Part shown: positions 42,129 through 53,574 of the stretch, one piece after another
How positions within the stretch are numbered: the first letter of the stretch is position 1
Layout: each line of letters begins with the position of its first letter
NCBI GenBank assembly: GCA_965644315.1
Contig: CBFFRQ010000056.1
Location: forward strand, 1 to 64,000
DNA from: Caecitellus pseudoparvulus
Taxonomy: Eukaryota; Bigyra: Bicosoecida
Direction: 5' to 3'
DNA: 64,000 nucleotides
The notes under the pieces: generated by a model
What the model saw: the letters and a program-made list of their open reading frames with translations, nothing else
What the model was told of the DNA's origin: nothing
The model's database searches: none
Translations under genes and position numbers: made by a program

Positions 42129-44394
42129 CTACTCTGCCTCCACTGCAACGCCTCGGTGGCGCAGCCCGGGCCCCTCGCCTTCCTCGGGCTGTGCGTCAGG
42201 CATGGCTTCCTCCCGGCCCTGGGCATCTGCCTGGTCCTGCGCCGCTTCGTCAGTGGGGGCGGGCTGAGGGAGCGGCTCGGGGTGGCGCCAGTCAGGCCAG
42301 ACAGACAGTACCAGCGCTGCCAACGGCAGTCCTATGTCGTACACGAGCCCTGGGCGGTGCCAAATGCTGGGCTGTGGCGGGGGCACCTCGCCCCCAGCCT
42401 GTGCATCTCCGCCGGGGGCGGGGTCCTGCACCTCCCCTGCACCATCGGGAGCGGCTCCACGGGCTCCGTTGGCAGCCTGGGCCCTGCCACGTGGGCAAAC
42501 GACAGCGCCAAGCCAGGCAATGGCGCCGACGCTCCACAGGTAGTACAGCACGGCAGCGGAGATGGTGGACACCATGCGGTGGGTGTCAGCCCGCTGGCAC
42601 AGCCACACACACATGACGACGAGGCGGAAGATGAGGCCCACCTGCACCACCTCAGTCAGCCACGTCAACCACGTGCGGGGGGGCGGGGGGCCCACTGGTT
42701 GCTCCCCCTCCTCGTCTTCATCTGACCAGTCCGTGTCGCTCGCCTCACCGCCCTCTGCCTCGGGCTCGCGCCCAAGCACAGGCGCGGCGACAGCGGCATC
42801 ATCCGGCGAGCTGCCACGGGTGCCCAGCTGCGCCTGCATCTGCTGCGCTTCCGCATCACGGGATGGAGCCGCCACGCCGCTCACCGGTCCGAGAGGCGTG
42901 GGCGCTGCCCTGCACTGGTCCTCAGGCGACGCGTCTGACTCCGGCGATGAGCTCGCATCGCTTGAGGAGGAGCTGGACCAGGAAGAAGACGACGACGCAG
43001 AGTGTGATTGGGACTTCCTGTGGCGTCGCTTGGACTTGCGCCTGGACAGGCGGCGCTGGCTGTGCTGCCGCGGAAAGGGTGGCTGCAGAGCATATGGGTG
43101 CAGGGGGAAGGGCATGGGCTGCGGGGCGCCGTACAAAGCAGGGAAGGGGGAGTGCACCATTTGGCTGTGCAGGCCCTGCGGGCCATGTGGGGGGCCAGGC
43201 ATGGGCCCAGGCACCACCGGCGTGCTTGGCGTCGACAGCTGTGCTCGCAGCTCGTCGATCTGCTGCGTGAGCTGGTGCAGTCGCTGGTCCAGGGAGCCAG
43301 GTGCAGTGGCGTCTGCGCTGGCCACGGAGGCTGGGGCAGCTGTCGGTGCAGGGGGAGGACTAGCTGACAGCTGTTGGTGGGGGGTGCCCCCTTCCCCCAG
43401 GGCAGGGGGCGGTAGAGAGGCCACTGGGAGCGGTGGCACGGGCCGGGCAGGCAGCCGGGGGCTCGCCCCCCAGGCTGGTGTGTGGGGCGACAGGTACGGA
43501 GAGGGCATGACGCTCCACGGTGGGGAGTGCAGCATGGCGCCAGGGTATGCAAGGGGCGTGCCAGGGTACGCTCCGTGCCGATGGGAGCGCCGCCCTCGCC
43601 TCGCACCCCGAGGCCGCTCCTCTTCGCTGGAGGAGTCAGAGCTGGAGGAGGAAGTCGCGGAGGACGATGACGCCTGCTCGCTCTGCCGTGCGTGCTCCTG
43701 GCTGGGTGCAGGTTCAGGCGCTGCCGGGGTGCTGGCATCCGTTGCAGGCTTGCTGGGGCCAGTGGCCTGCTCTGGAGCGGGCGGCACTTGACTCCCACTG
43801 GAAGCAGGGGAGGACTCTGCAGTGGGCGGTGTACTTGCCTTCACTGCCGTGGTTGCATCCTGCGCCGTTGGAGGGCCGCTGGCCGCCTGGTCGCCCGCTG
43901 CTGGGCCAGCTGGCGAGTGACTTGGCACAACGCAAGAATCGTACGGAGTGCCTGAGCGCAGGACAGCATGGGGCTGCCCTGCCGGGAACAACTCTGCCAG
44001 GCGCTTCGTGCGAGCTTCTTTCGTGATGCCGGTGATCATGTGCAGAGTGAGCAGGTGAGGGGGGGGCTGCGCAGCAGGAGCAGCGAAGGCGGCGTGGTGG
44101 GGACACGTGCTGTGCCTGCGATTTGCGCGGTCGCGAGGAGGGCGCCTGGCCTCGCAGGTAGTCGTCACGCACGGCAGCTGCATCGATGAAGGCTGACAGA
44201 GTCTGGTTCCGGTCGGTGATGATGCGCCCAGCCCTGATCAGCCGCAAGGACGCCGGGTCTGGCTGCAGCACATGCACGTGGTGTAGAATGGCGCACACTT
44301 CTTCCACAGTCGACGTGGCCTGCAGGCGGAGCCTGACGTTGCCTTGCAGGTAGGGGTCCATGCAGACCACGTCCACTGTCTTGTCTGCAGCCAT
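42129..44394 (-). CDS. HERPUD-like ER membrane ubiquitin-like protein (ERAD)
   Basis: Model: exons 44394-44173 and 44066-42129 with a 106-bp GTGCGT..GCAG intron, giving about 719 residues. Residues 1-85 form a ubiquitin-like domain (VDVVCMDPYLQGNVRLRLQA, RLIRAGRIITDRNQTL) completed across the splice by HLLTLHMITG. A long Ser/Pro/Arg-rich low-complexity region follows. A hydrophobic hairpin then matches the HERP membrane segment in layout: WLTWLTEVVQVGLIFRLVVM, then STISAAVLYYLWSVGAIAWL. The C-terminus holds one more hydrophobic patch. Family knowledge: HERP sits in the ER membrane, scaffolds the Hrd1 ubiquitin ligase and is induced by the unfolded-protein response. Length is well above human HERP (391) because of the low-complexity insert. 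Confidence 0.72.
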
Positions 44395-45054
44395 GCCTGG
44401 TCAGCAGGCAAGCCTAGCCTTGTGGCGGACGGCTCGAGAGCAGGCTGAGGAGCGAAACTCCGCGAAACGCCAGGCGGGAAGGCGCTGTGGTGCAGCCCCA
44501 GCCGAAGCTACGCAGCCCAAGGCAGAGCAAGTGCACGAGATGTGGCCATGCCATTCATTTTTACATCAACCACTGATATTGTAAACCTGCCGGACTCGGC
44601 GCAGCTCGGCACCATGTGCGCCCTGGCACGGGCCTTTCGCTGCGATGCCCAGGCGCAGGCACGTGGTCGTGCCAGCCATATCCAAACGCCCCAAAGACAC
44701 CAGAGGGGCTGCAGCGTCCTGTTCCCTTTTTCGCGTCCCCTGCTTGATTCAGTGCCAGCTTGACACGCCCACACTGAGCCCCAGCAACAGTGCCCTCGCC
44801 AAGGCTGCAGCAGCAGTGAAACGCCCGCCAGCCACCTGCGGCTGCGAAGGCTGGAACGGGGGAAGCTGCCGGTGTTTCGGCGTGAGTTTGAGAGTCCCAG
44901 TGCATACGCTGATGCAGGCCTGTGCTGGGCTCTGAGTGCAGCCAGTGGCGCTTGCCGCATGGCACCACGTGGGCGATCCTGGCCAGCTGCGACACGATGC
45001 CTCCAGCGTGCCGGGCACGCCGCACACGCCTCGTGGCCGCCTCCCCACAGCGCC
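44395..45054. promoter_or_regulatory. Divergent promoter region, HERP-like / UBL3-like genes
   Basis: About 660 bases lie between two divergent ubiquitin-like genes. Open frames through it show no domain. No specific element is supported. Confidence 0.4.
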
Positions 45055-45528
45055 ATGTCAGTGACTCTGCTGCTGAAGTTTGCGAACTATGACAGTGGCT
45101 CCCGCTCAGAGGTCGAGGTGCCGCTGTCCATGACAGTGCGGGAGCTGAAGACCATGTTGATGGAGGAGCACTGGCCTGCGCAGGGTGAGGAAGGCCGGTG
45201 GCTTGCCTGGCGCACGGCCCGCCGTGCCACTGCCCTCTGCGCCCCCCTGCACTGCAGGCGTCACCCCTGTCCGCACCATTGACGACTTTCGCCTCATCTG
45301 CCAGGGCAAGCTGCTGTCAGATGGCTCCAAGACTCTGGAAGGTGAGCCAGGGCGCCCGCGCCTTCAGCAAGCTCTGACTGGCGCACGCCCCGTCCCCCCC
45401 TCCCCGCAGCGTCTGGGGTGCCTCGGCTCTCCTTCGCCACGCCCTTGCACATCGCCGTGTCGCCCAGTGCCATCGCCGTCGCAGCTGGCAAGCCTGACCC
45501 CGACGCGGGGTGCTGCGCCATCCAGTAG
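45055..45528 (+). CDS. Membrane-anchored ubiquitin-like protein (UBL3 / MUB family) with CaaX box
   Basis: Model: exons 45055-45184, 45258-45341 and 45410-45528, giving 110 residues; introns are 73 and 68 bp. A single ubiquitin-like fold covers nearly the whole protein: VTLLLKFANYDSGS, the helix VRELKTMLMEEHWPAQ, then DDFRLICQGKLLSDGSKTLE. The protein ends in GCCAIQ: a CaaX box preceded by another Cys, as in UBL3/MUB (CCVIL). There is no diglycine. Family knowledge: these proteins are prenylated, sit at the plasma membrane, and bind E2 enzymes (plants) or direct cargo to extracellular vesicles (animals). Gln as last residue favours farnesylation rather than the geranylgeranylation expected of a terminal Leu (inference). 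Confidence 0.85.
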
Positions 45529-45577
45529 TGGCGGTCTGCATTGCAGCCCCCCCTCCACCCTCCACCCAGCTGCGCGC

Positions 45578-47003
45578 CTATTGGCGCAGCTTGGTGGTCA
45601 CTTCGTGAATGCACTCTGCTAGGTACTTGACGTTGCCAGACGTCACACCCGCCATGCTGATGCGGCCGTTGCTGGTGAGGTAGATGTGGTGCTCGGCCTT
45701 CAGCCGCTGCACCTCCTCAGGGGTCATGCCGGAGTAGCAGAACATGCCGATTTGGCTGGTGATGTGGTCCCAGTTCATCGTGCTGCCCGCCTCGTGCAGG
45801 GCGTCCTTCAGAGCGGTACGCATGCCCTGGATGCGAGCCGCCATGGCCGCGCAGTCGCCCCGCCACTCTGCTTCCAGTGCTGGGTTGTCCAGCACCCGCA
45901 TCACCAGGCGCGCGCCGTGCAAGGGGGGGTTGCTGTACATCGCCCGCGCAATGGCCTTCAGCTGGGACGTCAACCGCTCTGCCTCCTCTGCATCCTCCGC
46001 CGCCACAGACACGGCGCCGACGCGCTGGCCGTACAGGCCGAAGTTCTTTGAAAAGGACTGGCACAGGATGATGGGGTGACCCTGCTCCGCGAACAGGCGC
46101 ATGGAGTACGCGTCGGCCTCCGCGTCGCCCGAGGCGAAGCCCTGGTACGCCGAGTCGAAGAGGGGGATGTGCCCCTTCGCCTTCACCACCTCCGACAGCT
46201 CCTGCCACTGCTCCCTGGACGGGTCCACCCCGGTCGGGTTGTGGGCGCAGGCGTGCAGCAGGACCACGCTGCCGTCAGGGGCCTCCTTAATGTCCCGCAC
46301 CATGCCGGCGAAGTCCAGGGAAATGGTGGCAGGGTCGTAGTAGGCGTACTGGGCGGTCTCCACGCGGCTCTGCGCGAAGATCTTGAGGTGGTTGCCCCAC
46401 GTCGGCGTGGGCAGCAGCACCTTGGCGCCGGGCCGGTACATGTTCAGCAGCTCCCCGGCAATGCGCAGGGAGCCCGTGCCTGACAGTGCTTGCACACCAG
46501 CCATGGTGCGGTGCCCTTCCCCCAGGGCGAACTTGATGGCTTGCTCAGTGAAGCCCGGCACACCTGAGGGGGGAGTGGGGGGTTCTGGGCTCGTGAAGTT
46601 CTGAGTGCAGGCCAGGACACCGCACGGCAGCGGGGTGGCACCACCTCCACGCACCGGATATGGGGGCATATTCGTGGTTGAGGTGCTCAGCCATGAGGGC
46701 CTCCTCCGCCTTCCTGACAGATGGCAGCACCCAGGGCTGCGAGTAACGGCGCGGTCACGGTATAGTTGATCGGCGTGTTGGGGCGTGCTGCCTGTGAGCA
46801 TCACGCACCTTGCCTGCATCATCACGGTAGGCACCGACGCTGAGGTTCAGTGCCCTGCTATCGGTGTCCTTCTTAAAGGCCTCCTTCACCCCCAAGATGG
46901 GATCAGGCGGCGCCAGCGGCACAGAGGCCCAGGTGGAGCAGGCTCGGGATGCGGAACTTGCCGAGGCGCGTACCACGCCCTTGGCAACGGCAACGGCCGC
47001 CAT
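45578..47003 (-). CDS. Aspartate aminotransferase, mitochondrial type
   Basis: Model: exons 47003-46809, 46736-46655 and 46563-45578, giving 420 residues; introns are 72 and 91 bp. The N-terminus ([20 protein letters not shown]) is Arg/Ala/Ser-rich without acids, as in a mitochondrial presequence, and the mature protein starts near [16 protein letters not shown]. Hallmarks in order: [50 protein letters not shown], the PLP lysine motif [14 protein letters not shown], and the substrate Arg in NGRISMAGV. Reaction: reversible transamination of aspartate and 2-oxoglutarate to oxaloacetate and glutamate, part of the malate-aspartate shuttle. It converges on the UBL3-like gene with 49 bp between stops. 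Confidence 0.93.
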
Positions 47004-47150
47004 GGTGGTTGAGGATTCAGCGCTAGCTCTAGAGACCACAACAACAGTAGGGCGCTGGGTGGTGCTACATGAGGGATGTGTTTCAAGCTGCATTCTTGTT
47101 GGCTGTTTCTCCATGCTGTGGGGGGGACATCAAACGAGCTAGCTGGCCAC

Positions 47151-49487
47151 TTACATGGCAGGGCCGGAAGCGGAGCGCAGCGCTTCCATCGCGCCTTGGA
47201 CGTTGGTGCGCAGCTCCTCGGGAGACTCAATCATGTTCAGAATCTCAGAGGTGTCTCCAGCCGCGCTCTCGATGAGCATGCCAGTGATCTTGCGGGCAGT
47301 GACCTGCTCAGGCTGCAGCTCCAGCACGCGCTTGAACAGCGCGCCACCAGCGAGCTGCAGGCGCTCCTCGGGAGCGGCCTTGGTCAGCTGGTCCGCGATG
47401 GACAGCTGCTCCGTGGGCTGAGGCTGGGGCATGGCGCCGCCAGGCTGGCCCTGGCCGTAGCCAACCTGCTGGCCGGGCACCATGCCGTGGGCCTGGGCAG
47501 CCTGCTGCGCCTGCGCCACCTGCATCTGGTACATCTGCATCTGCTGCATCATGGCGTACTGCATCATCTGCAACTGCTGGGGGTTCATCTGGCCGCCGCT
47601 CTGGCCCATGGTGGCATGCATCCACTGCTGCATCTGCTGCATCATGGCGGGGTTCATCATGAAGGGCGGCTGCATGCGGCCGCGAGGGCCAGCGCGGCCC
47701 ATGTTGGCCATGTACGCGTTCTGGGCCCCTGCTGCGCCAGCCTGGCCACGCTGACGCTTGGCGTCAGACTCGGCCTTGCGCTGCTCACGGGGCAGCCACG
47801 CAGTGACGGTGATGGGCTTGCCTGCCAGCATGAAGCCGTTCATGGAGGTCTCGGCCTGGGACGCGTCTGCCTGGTTGACGAAGCAGACGAAGCCGAAGAG
47901 CTTGCTGCGCTCGCCGTCGCGGGGGATGCGCACAGACTCGATGGCGCCGTGGGTGGCGAAGGCCTCCTGCAGCATCTGCTCGGTCACGCTCTCGTCCAGG
48001 TTGCGCACGAACAGGTTGCGGTGCAGCAGGTGTGCGTTGCGCTGCTTGCGCTGCTCGGCACGCTGGGTCTCCAGCTGGCGGATGCGGTCCTCCTTCTTCT
48101 GAGCACGGGCGACGTACAGGGGCTTCTCCACGGTCACCTCCTCGGACACCTCCTCGCCGTCCTTCATGGTCTTCACGACCTTGGTCAGACGCATGGTCTT
48201 GCCGTTCATCTGCTCGGTGGCCTTCAAGGCGGCCTCGTGAGAGTCGAAGCAGACAAAGGCGGTGCCCTTAGTCTTGCCCTCGGCGTCCTTAGCCATGAAC
48301 ATGGAGCTGATGGGGCCGAACACGCCGAACTCCTCCTGCAGCTTGGCCTCGTCCCAGGTCAGGGGGAAGTCCTTCACGAAGACGTTGTTCCACTCGGCGG
48401 TCTTCTGGCGCTGGTCGCGGGGGACGTACTTGCGCACGGACACCTGGTAGCCGTCCAGCTTCTTGCCGTTCACAGAGGAGATGGCTGCCTGCGCCTCCTC
48501 CTCGCTGGTGAAGGCGACGAAGCCGTACCCCTTGGGGCGCCCGTCAGGGTGCATGGCCACCTTGCAGGAGGTCACGTTGCCGAACTTGGAGAAGGTGTCG
48601 TGCAGCACCTGCACGTCGATCTCCGGGTTCAGGTTCTTGATGAAGATGTTGGCCTTGCCGGAGCGGCGGGAGGAGGCGTCGCGCTCGGACCACATGACGC
48701 GGCAGGGGCGCCCCATGATCTGGGTGTAGTTCATCGTGTTCAGCACGCGGTCGGCGTCGGCGTGGGAGTGGAAGTTCACGTACGCGTACCCCAGGCTCTC
48801 GTGGGTGATGTGGTGGCGGCACACTCGGATGGAGGCCACGGGTGCCACAGGGTTGAACACCTCGTACAGCGTCTGCCAGGTGACGGACTTCTCCAGATCA
48901 CCCACCCACAGAGAGGCAGACACGTGAGACGCGCCGGGGACAGCACGAGCGCTTGCTGCACCCTCGCCAGAGCCAGCGGCTGCCACAGTCAGCTGCAGCT
49001 CCTTGCCGTCAGTGATGCCCAGGGATGCCAGAGTGCTCCTGTGCGGGTCAGGCAAAGGCAAGTGCAGTGCCCACAACCGTAAACGCTCGAGCTGCCCGTC
49101 CGCCCTTCAGCAGGGGGGTGCAGGGGACACCCGAAGCACTCACGCGTTCTCCACCACCTTGGAGTTGAAGAAGAGGGTCTGGAGAGCCGCATCGATCTGC
49201 TGGCTTGCCTGAGCGGGGAGGAACGCGGCGGCGGAATATGTGCAGAGGAAAAGCAGGCAGCTGACACAGTCCACGCCATGCTGAGCGCGCCAGCGACCGA
49301 CACGCACCTGGATCTTCTCCTTCAGTGCCTGCACAGTGTCGGTGGGGGACACATCGTAGGACAGGGACTGGCCCGAGCTCGTCTGCGTGGAGGCAAGGCG
49401 ACGTGGTGCAGTGCAGTGGCGTTGCGGGAACAGAGCCGGCGCAAGGTGTGCGCCACGAGCTGTGCGCACCTTGACGATGACAGGCAT
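47151..49487 (-). CDS. Poly(A)-binding protein with N-terminal ubiquitin-like domain
   Basis: Model: exons 49487-49470, 49382-49308, 49208-49144 and 49038-47151, giving about 681 residues; introns are 87, 99 and 105 bp, all GT..AG with compatible phases. Exons 1-3 and the start of exon 4 encode a colinear ubiquitin fold: MPVIVK, SLSYDVSPTDTVQALKEKIQ, LQTLFFNSKVVEN, LASLGITDGKELQLTV. It has no terminal diglycine. A short Ala/Gly linker leads to four RRMs (ASLWVGDL, ANIFIKNL, NNVFVKDF and RNLFVRNL are the RNP2 strands), a Met/Gln-rich linker, and a C-terminal MLLE domain (KITGMLIE). Family knowledge: PABP coats mRNA poly(A) tails, promotes translation through eIF4G and controls deadenylation. 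The ubiquitin-like fusion is not part of the standard family. The RRM-MLLE portion is certain; the fusion rests on the splice model. Confidence 0.88.
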
Positions 49488-49758
49488 GGTTGATGTTCTT
49501 GTATTGGTTTTCTGTGGCGTTGGGGGGCAACTTGCAGTGCAGGGCAGCCTGCCGTGCCGTGCAATCGCGCCAGCGCGTTTGCGAGGCTGCGGCGGGCGTG
49601 CAGCGTGGAAACGCAGACCACACGAGGCGCCCCAGCGGGCGCAGCGAGGGCAGAACGCACTTCTCTATGTTGTGATGCACAGGCACAAGGCACCAATGCG
49701 AAGGGGGCGCGCAAAAGAAGGGCTGGCTTGAAAAAGTGCGCCCGCCGCTGCATTGCGC

Positions 49759-51308
49759 TCACTGCTGCCCGGCCTCTCCGCCGCTGGCCAAGCTGGCCTG
49801 CACGGCATCCGCAGCGGCGTCTGCCGCGTCTCCCGCCGAGCCGTCCCACAACTTCACCACAGACGCTGCCGGCCCTTCAAGTGAGACGTCCCCATCATGG
49901 TCCACGTCCCCCGGCCCGTCGTACAGCTCCCCTGCATGCTGCACTGCGTCCGCTGCACCCACTACGTCCCGCACATCTGCGTCGGTGCCTTCCCCAGAGG
50001 AAGTCGCAGCAGCAGACCCCCCCTGACTCCCCGCCCCAGCCGTCAGTGCCGGGGGCACATGCTGGAACTGCACAGAGGGCGCTGCCGGCAGGCCTCGCAG
50101 CTGCTCCATGATGGAGGCCATGTGTGCCTGCAGGTATGCCGGCGTGTTGGCGTTGTCCAGGTCCTCCAGCGTGCCCAGGCGCAGGTTGTAGCTGGGCCGG
50201 AAGAACTCGTGGTACTCGGTCTTGGGCAGTGCGTCCTGCATGGTCACGCCCAGCAGCACACCAGTCTCGTGGGCCCAGCACCGTGCCACATTGCGCGGGG
50301 TGTACCCGCCGCCACCCAGCACCAGCGTGGGCAGGCCGAAGCTCTGCACGTACTTGATGCACTCGGCATGCCCGCCTAGCGTCAGGTTGAAGCAGCCCAG
50401 TCGGTCCCCTGCCAGGCTGTCGGCGCCACAGCACATGACGACGGCCTCCGGGCGGAAACTCTGCATGATCTGGGCGATGACGGGCTTGTACACGCCATGG
50501 TACGCTTCGTCAGTGATGCCCTCCAGGAGCGGGAAGTTGACTGAGTAGCCCTTCCCGGGGCCGTGTCCCACCTCCCCCACGTCCCCCGTGCCGGGGAAGA
50601 AGTTGCCGTACTTGTGGAAGGAGCACGTCATGACGCGGTCGGTGGTGTAGAACGCCTCCTCCACGCCGTCGCCGTGGTGGATGTCGATGTCGATGTACAG
50701 CACTCGCTGGTGGTGCTTCAACAACTCCAGAATGGCCAGGACGATGTCGTTCACGAAGCAGAAGCCTGACGCCTCTGTCTTCTTGGCGTGGTGCATGCCA
50801 CCGCTCCAATTGATGGCAACGTCGGCGTCCCCGGCGTTCAGCCGCACTGCGCCGTCGATGCTGCCACCCGCCAGCATTTGGCAGTACCCCCACACGCCTT
50901 CGAAAGGTGGGCAGTCCGTGAAGCACTCCACCTGGAACGCTGCACATTGCTCGGCATACTCCGCTGCGTTGGTGGGGGTAACGCGGGACAAGAACTCTGT
51001 GTAGTCTGCCGAGTGAAAGGCGGAGATCTCCTCCACAGATGCCAGGTGGTTGCGGTACACGTTCAAGGACTTGTACATGCCGTACCCCACGATGAGGTGG
51101 TGAGTCAGCTTCAACCGAACAGGCTTCATGGGGTGCCCTGCAAGACGGCCAGCAGGGAAGCATGCGCTGTGCTACGACGGCCCTGCACTCTACTGCTGCA
51201 GGCCTCACCTGCTCCGAAGTAGTAGTTGCATATCTCGGGCTCGTAAAAGTAGGCGATGCGCTGCTTCCCTGCCTTCACGGGCGCGCTCTCCTCAGAAGTC
51301 GCCGCCAT
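49759..51308 (-). CDS. Class I histone deacetylase (HDAC1/2, Rpd3 type)
   Basis: Model: exons 51308-51209 and 51137-49759 with a 71-bp GTGAGG..TGCAG intron, giving 492 residues. The splice restores YYFGAGHPMKPVR, conserved in class I enzymes. Catalytic features: GMHHAKK (charge-relay His pair), YIDIDIHHGDG and CGADSLAGDRLG (zinc ligands), and GGGGYTPRNVARCW (catalytic Tyr). The inositol-phosphate-contacting regions typical of class I are also present (HKYGNFFPGTG). The C-terminal tail is Asp/Gly/Ala-rich. Role: zinc-dependent deacetylation of histone lysines in nuclear corepressor complexes. Its start is divergent from the 7-TM gene, about 430 bp apart. Confidence 0.95.
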
Positions 51309-51735
51309 GACGACACCTCCACGCTCTGCGCCTCAAAATCCGCAGCGCCCCTTCCGCCAAGACGCCCACCTGCTGCAGCTTGCGACACCACCAACAGGGG
51401 ATTCTGCACGAGTTAATTGGAAGAAGCGGGTGAATGGTCGAGCACGCACCCAACCGGTTTGTGGGGTGTAGAATTTCTTTGGGCTCTCACACTGCGCTCC
51501 AGCCAAAGAGGACGCCAAGCGCGCTCAGCTGCCGGCCGCCCCTTACCCTCAGTCGGTGAAGGGCACATGCATCGAGCGCAGCAAATCACTGCATGCCGAA
51601 CCAACATGTCGGACTGCGATAGTGCCAGCCCACCTGGCGTTCAGCCCCCGCTCCACCCTCGGCAGACTCACAGCCAGCTCTTGGCAGCGCCGGCAGCCCC
51701 AAGCGCTGCGGCAGGCGCCGCCGCTCCCGGCCACC
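51309..51735. promoter_or_regulatory. Divergent promoter region, HDAC / multi-TM gene
   Basis: About 430 bases between divergent starts. No single element is recognised. Confidence 0.4.
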
Positions 51736-53407
51736 ATGTCCCTCCCCTTCCTCTTGGAATCCAATGGAGACGTCACCTTCGTACTTGGCGCCGTGTTCTT
51801 GGTTGCCATGGCCTTCTCCCTGCGCAAGCTGATGAAACTCATCCGTGCGTGCGAGCCAGTTTCCGCACACTTCTCCTGCAGACGCTGCAGAGCACAGCGG
51901 CCGCTCCAGCGCACCGCACGCCGCATGAGTAGTGTCACTCGATGCACCACCCACATACACACGTCCAGCGTGCCTTGGCCGTCGCCCCAGCTGCTGCAGC
52001 AACGCTGGCCCGCCACGCAACGCACGCAGCTCCCGCCTTTGCTCTGCCTGCACAGCTCATGGGAGCAGCCTGTGTGGGGCGTGGAACATCAAGATGATCC
52101 TGTGTGCCTCCATTGCCTTCAGTTGCTTTGTCCGCGCGCTGTCCTTTGCCACGCTGTCGGCGCTGTCCCTGGAGAACGTCGACATTGACCAATCGGCCCC
52201 CGAGTTCGACTACACAGGGCAGTCCCTGCTGTCTGAGAGCCAGCGGAAGAACGTGAAGTTCTACAACAACGCCATCAGCGCCCTGTTCGTGACGGGGGAC
52301 TTCACCTTCCTCTCCGTGTACATGCTGCTGGTGGTGGTGACCATTGAAACGCTGCAGATCACGCGGCGGCACCTGTACAGCAACGCCTCCATCCGCCGGC
52401 GGTGGATGGTCACCTTCCTGGCCCTGAACTCCATGCTGTACATGATGCAGATCTGCCTCTTCCTGTCCCTCTTCCTGTCCTCCGGCACGGGCCGTGAAAT
52501 CCTCAAGGGCATCAACATCGTCGTGGCACTCGTGAACTTCCTCGTCCCCGTCGCCCTCATCCTGGCGTACTGGGTCCTCACCACCTGCGTCTTCTCGGGG
52601 TTCCCCTACGTCTCCGCGAAAGCCCAGAAGCGCTGGCAGAGCCTGTGGTTCCTGGTCACCGCCTGGTCCGTCACGCGCGTCGTGTGGGGCGGCCTTGCCA
52701 TCTTCTCCTTCAACGCGGGGTGGAGCGACCTGTTCTTTGTGAAGAACGACTGGGCCTTCGCCATCATCGTCGCCAGCATGTTCATCCTCCTGGAGCTCCT
52801 GCCCATCGCCGGCGTCCTGGGCGTGGACCTGAACGACCTCCTGTACCACTCAGACCCAGTCACCGTGGAGGACGCTGTGGCCAGCAGCAAGTCAGTGGCC
52901 CTCATGCCGCCCCACGGGTCTGCCCTGCCGAGTCACGCGTATGCCTTCACCCCCCATGCCCTGGCAGCTGCAGCAGCCTCTGGCGTCGTACCGCGCGTGG
53001 ACCACCTGGCAGAGCTGGAGAGCGGCGGCGGCGGGGGTACAGGGATAGGTGACGGTAGTGTCGGTGGCGGGTACGGCGGTGGCGACCCTACCCGAGATGC
53101 CTCCATGTCCACAGCAGATGACAAGACGACGCCCTCACGCAGTGTGGGAGGGGGTACGCCGTCCGGCCGGCCCCTGCGCCCCTACTCCAACACTGGCACT
53201 GGCCACGACTTGATGGTGGGAGCGGGCGCCTCGCCGTACGAGCCGCCCGCAGTGCGTGGACACCCTGACCCCCTGGGCGAGGTGCAGCTGCGGGTGAGCT
53301 TCGACTCCGATGAAGAGGAGGCGTTCGACACGGCCCTGGCTGCCACGCCAGGCGGCCCTGCCTACGATGTGGGCACTGGCGGCATTGTCATGCGGCCGGA
53401 GGACTGA
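51736..53407 (+). CDS. Seven-TM-like membrane protein (TOM1/THH1-like or GPR137-like)
   Basis: Preferred model: exons 51736-51844 and 52056-53407 with a 211-bp GTGCGT..CACAG intron, giving about 486 residues. An alternative pairing (donor 51849, acceptor after 52068) also keeps the frame. The start has a good CCACCATG context. Exon 1 gives one helix (FVLGAVFLVAMAFSLRKL). Exon 2 gives about six more (IKMILCASIAFSCFVRALSF, LFVTGDFTFLSVYMLLVVV, WMVTFLALNSMLYMMQICLF, GINIVVALVNFLVPVALILA, SLWFLVTAWSVTRVVW, FAIIVASMFILLELLPIAG). The layout, with ISALFVTGDFTFLS and VTAWSVTRV, recalls TOM1/THH1 and GPR137 proteins, which lie in endolysosomal membranes, but I cannot decide between them. A Gly/Pro-rich cytoplasmic tail of about 180 residues ends the protein. 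Confidence 0.65.
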
Positions 53408-53574
53408 GACTGCAATGTACGCTGCGACGCGGCCAGGCAGGCAGTGGCGAGGCGCCGCCAAAACGACGCCTGGCCACGCCCCGATGCGTCCGACGTGCAT
53501 ACCCTGGCCCTGTGCGAGCCAAGCCCCGAGCCTCAGGGGTGCGCCTGGCCTGCCTGCTGCCGCCGCCCAGCACC

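Noticed and set aside
47076-49082. 668-codon open frame antisense to the poly(A)-binding protein gene
   Set aside because: It mirrors the strongly GC-biased PABP exon. Its product is a Leu/His/Gly-rich low-complexity string without domains, whereas the opposite strand is an unmistakable PABP.
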